From: Anaerolineaceae bacterium | GTDB lineage: Bacteria; Chloroflexota; Anaerolineae; Anaerolineales; Anaerolineaceae | NCBI GenBank assembly: GCA_021107195.1 | Contig: JAIOTF010000146.1 | Coordinates: forward strand, 1-12,147 | DNA length: 12,147 bases | Reading direction: 5' to 3' | Part shown: piece by piece, positions 8,601 through 12,147 of the stretch | Numbering within the stretch: the stretch's first letter is position 1 | How the letters are laid out: every line of letters begins with the position of its first letter | The notes under the pieces: model-generated | Database searches by the model: none | What the model was told of the DNA's origin: nothing | The model's input: the letters and a program-made list of their open reading frames with translations, nothing else | Translations under genes and position numbers: made by a program

Positions 8601-9792
8601 TGGTGTGACCAATCTGCGACTTAATACTGCCTAAAGCGATCGATCTTTCTTTAGAATCAAGCGGCATGAATACTTGTTGTAGCCCTTCAATCTCTGCTGG
8701 GTCACCAGCAGTTGTGCCGGTACCGTGCGCTTCCAGAAGGCCGATGGTCTGTGGTGCAAAGCCAGCTTCTTCATACGCCCGGCGCAAAGCCTTAGCCTGC
8801 CCTTCAGGACGCGGCGCATAAATACTTTTGTACCGTCCATCGCTGGAAGCGCCAATTCCACGAATTACAGCATAGATTTGGTCGCCATCTCGTTCCGCAT
8901 CGGCTAACCGCTTCATCACCATCATGCCCAATCCCTCTCCAACGAGCATGCCATCGGATGCCTCATCAAAAGTGCGTACATGTTCATTCTTCGAAAAAGC
9001 GGGGGTCTTGCTGAAGCACATATAGCTCAGAACGGAGTTGTCCGTGTCCACCCCGCCGGCAATCATCATGTCCGCCCGCCCCTCGACCAGTTCACCAATG
9101 GCGGTCTTGATCGCAGCCAAAGAACTGCCACAAGCCGCATCCACTGTGAAATTGACGCCGCCCAGGTTAAGTCTGTTAGCGATGCGTCCAGCGACAATAT
9201 TGCCTATCGCTCCCGGAAAAGCATTTTCGTTCCAGCCGATATAAGCGCTTTTGATCTTTTCTACAATGCGCTGTGTGTCTTCATCAGGAATGCCTACATT
9301 TTTCAATACTCGTTCCCAAATAGGATATTGCAGGCGTGCTACCAATGGCACAAAGAGCTTCGAAGACATGCCAACCATCCCCAATACCACGCCGGTTTGA
9401 TCCAAAAGACTTTCATCAGCTTCAAAATAGCCTGCATTCAGCATGGCCTGCTTGGCAACGATCAATGCCAGCAGTTGGGAGACATCTGTTACTTCCAGAA
9501 TGTTGGGTGGCAGGCCGAACTCCATCGGGTTGAAATCAATATCGGGAATGAAACCGCCCACCCTGGAATAGGATTTATCAGGCTGGCTGGGATCAGGGTC
9601 ATAGTAATCTTGCACATCCCAACGGGAGGGAGGCACCCGGGTGATGCAATCTACTTCGCCCAGGATCGCGTCCCAATAGTGCGTCAAATCTTCTGCGTTG
9701 GGAAAAATACTTGACATGCCAATTATGGCTACCGGATGATCATGCAAGGGTGCGCGATAGACGCGTTTAGAGCTTCTCTTATCAGACGTCAT
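5674..9792 (-). CDS. PfaA/HglE-like iterative synthase: KS-AT-linker-ACP-ACP
   Basis: A 1372-aa protein from ATG 9792, chosen because GGAGGT lies 6 nt upstream; the frame stays open 20 codons further but without such a site. KS (about 18-475) has Cys221 in VDAACGSS, His356 in EAHGTGT and His396 in QIGHTKAAAG, so it is complete. AT (about 590-925) has LFPGQGAQ (595-602), nucleophile Ser693 in GHSFGE and His799 in AAFHT. A low-complexity linker (930-1175) holds two HQxxTxRVHExYL repeats (from 1022 and 1083) and a Pro/Ala-rich stretch. ACP1 (1177-1252) and ACP2 (1288-1363) both carry DLGIDSIKRVEIL, with phosphopantetheine Ser1213 and Ser1324. The whole order matches the N-terminal two thirds of PUFA-synthase PfaA or heterocyst-glycolipid HglE, which condense malonyl units iteratively. 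PfaA normally continues into KR and DH; here these are on the next two ORFs. Tandem ACPs in this class usually raise output rather than define chain length. A cytosolic megasynthase is expected, needing a phosphopantetheinyl transferase encoded elsewhere. Confidence 0.93.
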   Translation of the reverse strand: MTSDKRSSKRVYRAPLHDHPVAIIGMSSIFPNAEDLTHYWDAILGEVDCITRVPPSRWDVQDYYDPDPSQPDKSYSRVGGFIPDIDFNPMEFGLPPNILEVTDVSQLLALIVAKQAMLNAGYFEADESLLDQTGVVLGMVGMSSKLFVPLVARLQYPIWERVLKNVGIPDEDTQRIVEKIKSAYIGWNENAFPGAIGNIVAGRIANRLNLGGVNFTVDAACGSSLAAIKTAIGELVEGRADMMIAGGVDTDNSVLSYMCFSKTPAFSKNEHVRTFDEASDGMLVGEGLGMMVMKRLADAERDGDQIYAVIRGIGASSDGRYKSIYAPRPEGQAKALRRAYEEAGFAPQTIGLLEAHGTGTTAGDPAEIEGLQQVFMPLDSKERSIALGSIKSQIGHTKAAAGAAGMIKAALALHHKVLPATLNVTRPNPKIGSENSLFYVNTETRPWVRRNADTPRRAGVSAFGFGGTNFHIVMEEYSSDHDQAYRIQQGASMLLFQAATPQALLETCRTELTALEGENGLSRLNELAALSTTVELAAESARLGFVAVSLSEAVKLLQLSVKMLTDNLESERWEHPKGVYYRRQGMETNGKVVALFPGQGAQYINMGKELAMNFPPVRQVFAEMNEIMAQAGHNPLSDRIFPIPVFSAEELEQQTTTLTRTENAQPAIGSLSMGMYRILADAGFQPDFIAGHSFGELTALWAASIFDDAAYMQLAMARGQAMAAPDDPEFDAGTMLAVKGDSDAILEAILAFPEVKAANLNSRNQVVLAGPKAAITEAQQALAGQGFSVVPLPVSAAFHTSLVAHAQQPFGEAIAKTEIHKPNVPVYSNTTGEPYPANAKQIGKILNEHMLSSVHFKDEIENIYANGGTIFVEIGPKKILTNLVNNILADQPHAAVALNANAKQNSDSQLRQAVVQLKVIGLPLGNIDPYQLTAPAAPSQIKKSKISISLNGGLYVSQKTRDGYEQALNDGFRVQLPAGQSTMVDNHQVVSPEQPSREPLIEPIQPNVIEKIDRQLMDFQNHQGDTLRVHEQYLKNEAEFGQILSDLAHMQVELASNGAADPNHPKRQVVQSLINSLESIHDHQDSTARVHEKYLNGQETFSQTFSELVQYQLGSRPTSKGLLKTVQTRENRPHDGNGHHPSGGKTNPAAAPMPDENPSPVTAAIPAAQPAPAGLSANDIQPALLDVVSEKTGYPVEMLEMDMDMESDLGIDSIKRVEILGAMQERFPNLPSIEAAELSEMHTLQQIMEHLNTTASAAIPAVISPAESEGDVPVNATTQTSEGVVDDPDQVGSVLLSVVSEKTGYPVEMLEMDMDMESDLGIDSIKRVEILGAMQEHFPSLPAVDPAVLTELHTLQQIIQHLGTGVVPEKKG
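5677..5687 (-). other. A8 run at ORF junction: candidate -1 slippery site or assembly indel
   Basis: Reading the minus strand, the last codons of the KS-AT-ACP gene are GAA AAA AAA GGG TGA. This contains a run of eight A followed by GGG and the stop. The downstream KR-half ORF lies in the -1 frame. Slipping by one base within A AAA AAA would read on through AGG GTG ATG and join the two proteins. A nine-A run would fuse them as well. No Shine-Dalgarno sits at a proper distance from either possible start codon. Confidence 0.5.
5704..6264 (-). repeat. Tandem acyl-carrier-protein duplication, 333-nt period
   Basis: The two ACP domains, at about 6264-6037 and 5931-5704, repeat with a 111-codon offset. 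The best stretch, 5822-5874 against 6155-6207, has a single mismatch in 53 positions. It covers the phosphopantetheine site and the acidic MDMDMESD region. The linker between the domains is not similar. This is a protein-coding repeat, seen directly in the sequence. Confidence 0.9.
6457..6759 (-). repeat. Degenerate linker repeat (HQxxTxRVHExYL) between AT and ACPs
   Basis: Residues 1012-1051 and 1071-1112 of the KS-AT-ACP protein share HQxxTxRVHExYLxxxxxFxQ followed by SxL, with first histidines at 1022 and 1083. Predicted character is amphipathic helix. Comparable motifs occur in linkers of PUFA-type synthases. The function is unknown; a spacer or docking role is an inference. Confidence 0.65.
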
Positions 9793-9798
9793 GATCTT

Positions 9799-9804
9799 AC
9801 CTCC
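9799..9804 (-). promoter_or_regulatory. Strong ribosome binding site of the KS-AT-ACP gene
   Basis: GGAGGT on the minus strand, 6 nt before ATG 9792, is a near-perfect Shine-Dalgarno. It fixes the start 20 codons inside the longest open frame. Confidence 0.85.
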
Positions 9805-9896
9805 AATATTCGATTGAGTTGGCTGGCTGAGACAGACGATCGAATCCCCCAAACAGATCGCCGGGTTTACATTAATGAGCCGTTGACTATCTAAAC

Positions 9897-9909
9897 TGAT
9901 ACAGTATCA
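9897..9909. promoter_or_regulatory. Perfect 13-bp palindrome, possible operator
   Basis: TGATACAGTATCA (arms TGATAC/GTATCA around one base) lies in the 123-bp gap between the anti-sigma-like gene and the synthase operon. The six-bp arms with a one-base centre cannot form a stable hairpin, so a dimeric protein binding site is more likely than a terminator. The rest of the gap shows no convincing promoter by eye and no terminator with a T-run. The regulator is unknown. Confidence 0.4.
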
Positions 9910-9915
9910 AGATAT

Positions 9916-10335
9916 CTACGAAACCATTTCAATGGTGGATATCTCTTGAATTTTTTCCGGTGCAGGCTCACTGGCCCCAGGTGTCTTTGGGGAACGAAAG
10001 AAGATCAACAATGCCGCCATAACCACAGCTGCCGCGCCTAAACCAACGCTCAAAAATGCAGCGCCGGTACTTCGGGTTTGTGTTTGTCCGAGGTTGGCTG
10101 AGTCGGCAAGCATCTGGCCTGCATTGGCTTGCAAGGCTGCCTGTTGCTGCAACTGGTTACATAATTTCTGGCGGATCCTGGATTCGCTGCTCAAATCCAT
10201 TTTTTGCAGCTCGGCAGCGAAATGCAGATCTTTTTGTGCTTCCACTGGCAACGAGGAGGTCAATGGAATCTCTTGATTTGTAATGATTGCATCCAAAAGA
10301 TAAGTAATGATAGCATTCAACTTGCGATTACTCAT
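9916..10335 (-). CDS. Small single-pass membrane protein, putative anti-sigma factor
   Basis: A 139-aa protein. Residues 1-85 are hydrophilic and largely helical, with a Gln-rich stretch (LCNQLQQQAALQA, 58-70). Residues 91-113 form one clear transmembrane helix (AAFLSVGLG then AAAVVMAALLIFF). A short Pro/Glu-rich tail follows. The start ATG overlaps the end of the sigma-factor gene by 8 nt, and GAGGA lies 8 nt upstream. The overlap points to co-translation with the ECF factor, the usual arrangement for a cognate anti-sigma factor held at the membrane with its sigma-binding part in the cytosol. There is no HxxxCxxC zinc anti-sigma motif (only one Cys, residue 59), and I recognise no family. 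The anti-sigma role is an inference from position and topology; a membrane protein of unrelated role is possible. Confidence 0.6.
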   Translation of the reverse strand: MSNRKLNAIITYLLDAIITNQEIPLTSSLPVEAQKDLHFAAELQKMDLSSESRIRQKLCNQLQQQAALQANAGQMLADSANLGQTQTRSTGAAFLSVGLGAAAVVMAALLIFFRSPKTPGASEPAPEKIQEISTIEMVS

Positions 10336-10903
10336 GACTGACTTCCTCTTCTAAACGTTTCCGCAATTTTTTGATCGCACGGTGCAGAGTCACACCGACA
10401 TTTTGTTCACTCATACCGGTAATGCGGGCGATTTCCCGATTGGTCATTTCACCGGCAAATTTTAGCGCCAGCAGGTCACATTTCTCTGCCGACAAAGTCT
10501 TTAAAGCTGATAATAAGCGTCGTTGTTCGTCAGCCAACTCAGCTTGCTTTTCCGGTGAGTTGGCTTGGACTGCCTGCCCTTCTATAATATCCAGCGGTAC
10601 CCACTCAATGCGCCTCCCCCGACGCAGGTTGTCATTGACCAAATTGCGCGCAATCGCAAACAACCAGGCCGCAAAGGGTGCTTTCTCGGGGTCATAACTT
10701 GCAATCTTGGCCAATGCCTGTGCAAAGGTTTGCGCCGTCAAATCATCCGCTGTATACACATCCGGCGAACGGTAACGCATATAGGTATAGACCCTGGAAA
10801 AATAACGATCATATAAAACCAGAAAATTATTCGGGTCTGCAACTACACAAGCGGCAATAGTTGTGTCTTCCAGTACTACCCATTCAGTTTGATTCATCAC
10901 CAT
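10328..10903 (-). CDS. ECF-type RNA polymerase sigma factor
   Basis: A 191-aa protein. Region 2 covers about residues 26-96. It includes FLVLYDRYFSRVYTYM, ADDLTAQTFAQAL (the helix that binds the -10 element and core polymerase) and AWLFAIARNLVNDNLRR. Region 4 covers about 128-184, with LSAEKCDLLALKFAGEM followed by the helix-turn-helix TNREIARITGMSEQNVGVTL and a basic tail. The length and two-domain form fit ECF (group 4) sigma factors, without region 3 or 1.1. The start at ATG 10903 has no good Shine-Dalgarno; the nearest AGGA is 15 nt away. No other in-frame start is nearby except GTG/ATG one and two codons later. It heads a two-gene unit with a membrane partner, directly upstream of the synthase operon on the same strand. 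It could drive that operon, but no ECF-type promoter was recognised, so this is a hypothesis. Confidence 0.92.
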   Translation of the reverse strand: MVMNQTEWVVLEDTTIAACVVADPNNFLVLYDRYFSRVYTYMRYRSPDVYTADDLTAQTFAQALAKIASYDPEKAPFAAWLFAIARNLVNDNLRRGRRIEWVPLDIIEGQAVQANSPEKQAELADEQRRLLSALKTLSAEKCDLLALKFAGEMTNREIARITGMSEQNVGVTLHRAIKKLRKRLEEEVSHE

Positions 10904-11023
10904 AGTCCAATGGTACTTTCCTAAAAGTTAATACGCACAACTCGGAAAAGTATTACAACCAAAATATCGATCTCCTGCATTGAAACGCTTTTACCGCCGT
11001 TGGAGATCAACTTCACACTTTAT

Positions 11024-11054
11024 ATTGTAGCTGAATGTTAATGGGTTTTTACAA
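11024..11054 (-). promoter_or_regulatory. Possible sigma70-type promoter for the ECF sigma gene
   Basis: On the minus strand TTGTAA (11054-11049) and TACAAT (11029-11024) are separated by 19 nt, with TACAAT matching five of six consensus bases. The spacer is longer than the ideal 17. The start of transcription would be about 110 nt before the sigma gene. This is a weak call. Confidence 0.25.
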
Positions 11055-11071
11055 ATATTGTGACCACTCTG

Positions 11072-11117
11072 TCGCCTTACACTTGCACCTGCGCCAGGCT
11101 CGGTGCAGTGCAGGCGA
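11072..11117. other. GC-rich imperfect stem-loop in the intergenic region
   Basis: The inner arms TGCACC (11084-11089) and GGTGCA (11102-11107) enclose a 12-nt loop. Outward, CAC can pair with GTG, and the outer arms TCGCC (11072-11076) and GGCGA (11113-11117) close the structure. Small bulges lie between the arms. Neither strand shows a T-run right after it, so a rho-independent terminator is not supported. It may be an RNA element, a protein site or a small repeat. Confidence 0.45.
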
Positions 11118-11191
11118 GACGGCAGTCCCCCTTGACGTTTTCTTGTGGGTAAACAGAAGGGCAGAGATTAACTGGTTGAAATTGATAAAAC

Positions 11192-11214
11192 ATCAGATGC
11201 CTGGAATATCTGAT
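11192..11214. promoter_or_regulatory. Inverted repeat ATCAGAT-N9-ATCTGAT
   Basis: Perfect 7-bp arms (11192-11198 and 11208-11214) are separated by 9 nt, about 110 bp upstream of the kinase promoter. The spacing between arm centres is 16 bp. It may be a dimeric regulator site or a weak hairpin. Confidence 0.35.
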
Positions 11215-11301
11215 TTCGATTTGTTCCGATTCCGCGTTTTAGGTCTGCTGTGGAGAAGTTTACATAATTTGCGGAAGGATCAGTTTCTGGGGTAAGGGGG
11301 C

Positions 11302-11329
11302 TTGCAAACAGTGAAATTTCTGGTATACT
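11302..11329 (+). promoter_or_regulatory. Extended -10 promoter of the sugar kinase gene
   Basis: TTGCAA (11302-11307), a 16-nt spacer and TATACT (11324-11329) preceded by TGG form an extended -10 (TGnTATACT). This is the best housekeeping promoter in the window. Transcription should begin near 11336, leaving a leader of about 110 nt before the kinase ATG. Confidence 0.6.
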
Positions 11330-11337
11330 AAGATAAA

Positions 11338-11351
11338 TGAGAACGTTCTCA
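11338..11351. promoter_or_regulatory. LacI/GalR-family-like operator
   Basis: TGAGAACGTTCTCA is a perfect 14-bp palindrome with a central CG, the form typical of LacI-family sites. It begins about 8 bp after the -10 box, so it overlaps the expected transcription start, a classic repressor position. Its place before a PfkB sugar kinase supports sugar-responsive repression. The regulator is not in the window. Confidence 0.65.
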
Positions 11352-11446
11352 CTAAAATGACCCAAATGATTGCTTTCCTGATAGAGCCTGATTTTTGATT
11401 TGGCTTAAGAGACATTGTGAAATACAATGAAAGGCAGTTAGATGAT

Positions 11447-12147
11447 ATGTCTGGCATATTACTGTATGGCTTGATTTTGTTTGACATCATCGAGGGAAAA
11501 AAATACATTGGGGGACCAGCCATTAATATTGCACTTCATATGGCTTTTCATGGCGAGTGTCCTACATTAATATCATGTTTGGGCGACGATGAATTGGGGA
11601 ACAGGGCTGAAAAATTACTTACAGATAATAACGTTTCAACCAAATTTATTAAGATTGATCAACAACATGAAACAGGTTGGGTAAGGGTATTTCTTGACGA
11701 GAAAGGGGAACCATCATTTGAAATCACCCAACCGGTTGCGTATGATTTCATCACGTTAGATGATGAACAACTTTCATCATTATCTGAAACCGAATTTGAT
11801 ATTGTTTATTTTGGTACTGTGGTGCAGCGAACAGACGTCAGCGCAGACACCTTACGAAAGATATTAAAGCATGTTTCTTATAAACACAGCTTTTTTGATA
11901 TTAATTTGAGAAAAGGGCATATCAATAAAGATGTGGTTGCTTTCTCCTTACAACATACGGATATCCTCAAATTAAACGAGGAAGAACTTATTTTGGTAGC
12001 AGCAATGTTTGATCTCGAAACTCGCGAAGAGCAAGGGATTGTCGATTGGTTGTTTGCCGAGTATCCGGCTGAAATGATTCTCCTGACAAGGGGAGAAAAC
12101 GGCGTGAGCGTATTTGTGCCGGATAAACGGAATGACATTCCCGGAAA
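11447..12147 (+). CDS. PfkB-family carbohydrate kinase (fructokinase-like), 3' end cut off
   Basis: Open through the window end, 233 codons from ATG 11447; an in-frame GTG at 11417 is an alternative start. The first residues, ILLYGLILFDIIEG then IGGPAINIALHMAFHG (about 21-36), match the substrate-binding start of PfkB kinases. SCLGDDELGNRAEKLL (43-58), FDINLRKG (150-157), ILKLNEEEL (173-181) and ILLTRGENGVSV (211-222) follow in family order. The ATP/anion-hole GAGD motif would lie just past the window. The family transfers the gamma-phosphate of ATP to a sugar hydroxyl in the cytosol; the form of the N-terminus suggests a fructokinase-like enzyme, but the exact sugar is not determined. No strong Shine-Dalgarno is present (AAAGG is 12 nt before the ATG). 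An extended -10 promoter and LacI-like operator precede it. Its base composition is visibly more AT-rich than that of the synthase genes. It is divergent from and probably functionally unrelated to the synthase cluster. Confidence 0.88.
   Translation, partial: MSGILLYGLILFDIIEGKKYIGGPAINIALHMAFHGECPTLISCLGDDELGNRAEKLLTDNNVSTKFIKIDQQHETGWVRVFLDEKGEPSFEITQPVAYDFITLDDEQLSSLSETEFDIVYFGTVVQRTDVSADTLRKILKHVSYKHSFFDINLRKGHINKDVVAFSLQHTDILKLNEEELILVAAMFDLETREEQGIVDWLFAEYPAEMILLTRGENGVSVFVPDKRNDIPG

Larger units (their letters stand above)
10904..11301. other. Noncoding divergent intergenic region
   Basis: About 400 bases between the start of the sigma-factor gene (minus) and the kinase promoter (plus). 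No frame here has coding character. It contains a weak minus-strand promoter candidate near 11024-11054, a strong GC-rich imperfect hairpin at 11072-11117 and an AT-rich inverted repeat at 11192-11214. No tRNA or known riboswitch was recognised by eye. Confidence 0.6.

Noticed and set aside
8980..9714. 244-aa plus-strand open frame antisense to the ketosynthase
   Set aside because: It lies fully opposite a strongly conserved KS domain, shows no recognisable motif, and is best explained as a shadow frame of the KS codon pattern.
790..9792. Ordinary modular type I polyketide synthase
   Set aside because: DLGIDSIKRVEIL-type tandem ACPs, the PfaB-like dead KS-AT, and the FabA-like dehydratase following it fit the iterative PUFA/Hgl synthase class, not a modular assembly line.
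9793..9852. Upstream extension of the KS-AT-ACP gene by 20 codons
   Set aside because: GGAGGT sits six nt before the internal ATG at 9792, and the extra residues do not resemble the KS lead-in.
9882..9909. Plus-strand TTGACT-N16-TATCAA promoter-like pair
   Set aside because: It would transcribe antisense into the anti-sigma-like gene, and the -10 box matches poorly; it probably reflects overlap with the palindrome.
11035..11295. 86-aa plus-strand open frame in the intergenic region
   Set aside because: No ribosome binding site, no family resemblance, and it runs through two inverted repeats; it looks like chance.
11420..11446. Four-codon leader ORF (ATG AAA GGC AGT TAG) before the kinase
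   Set aside because: Too short and without regulatory codons or attenuator-like structure to be distinguished from chance.
1..12147. CRISPR arrays, tRNA or rRNA genes, insertion sequences
   Set aside because: No regularly spaced direct repeats, no tRNA- or rRNA-like sequence, and no transposase or terminal inverted repeats were seen on reading both strands.

Overview
The window reads as a bacterial chromosome segment dominated by one minus-strand gene cluster for an iterative polyketide/secondary-lipid synthase. The synthase resembles the PUFA-synthase (Pfa) and heterocyst-glycolipid (Hgl) families. The style of the ECF sigma factor, the moderate GC content and the LacI-type operator next to a sugar kinase are compatible with Chloroflexota (Anaerolineae-like). 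That placement is an inference; no rRNA or other marker gene is present.

Layout, in transcription order on the minus strand (right to left). An ECF sigma factor (10903-10328) overlaps a small single-pass membrane protein that is probably its anti-sigma partner (10335-9916). A 123-bp gap holds a perfect 13-bp palindrome. Then come five tightly packed synthase genes. They are a KS-AT-linker-ACP-ACP protein (9792-5674); a short protein equal to the structural half of a ketoreductase (5677-4907); a catalytic KR plus double-hotdog DH protein (4910-3135); a PfaB/HglD-like protein with a dead KS followed by an AT (3099-790); and the start of a PfaC-type FabA-like dehydratase (755 to beyond the window start). 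Junctions are 4-nt overlaps or gaps of about 35 nt, so the five genes are almost certainly one transcription unit.

Together the proteins supply condensation, acyl loading, two carrier domains, ketoreduction and two types of dehydration, as expected for an iterative long-chain acyl synthase. A KS-chain-length-factor protein, an enoyl reductase (PfaD) and a phosphopantetheinyl transferase are not in the window. The first and most of the rest could lie beyond position 1. The final product cannot be read from this segment.

The most notable point is that what is normally one PfaA-type chain (KS-AT-ACPs-KR-DH) is cut into three ORFs. The first cut falls at an A8 run with a possible -1 slippery site and no good ribosome binding site. 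It may be a real split, a programmed or slippage fusion, or a homopolymer error in the assembly.

The right end (about 10904-11446) is a noncoding divergent region with several inverted repeats, an extended -10 promoter and a perfect LacI-family-like operator. These lead into a plus-strand PfkB-family sugar kinase that runs off the window end.
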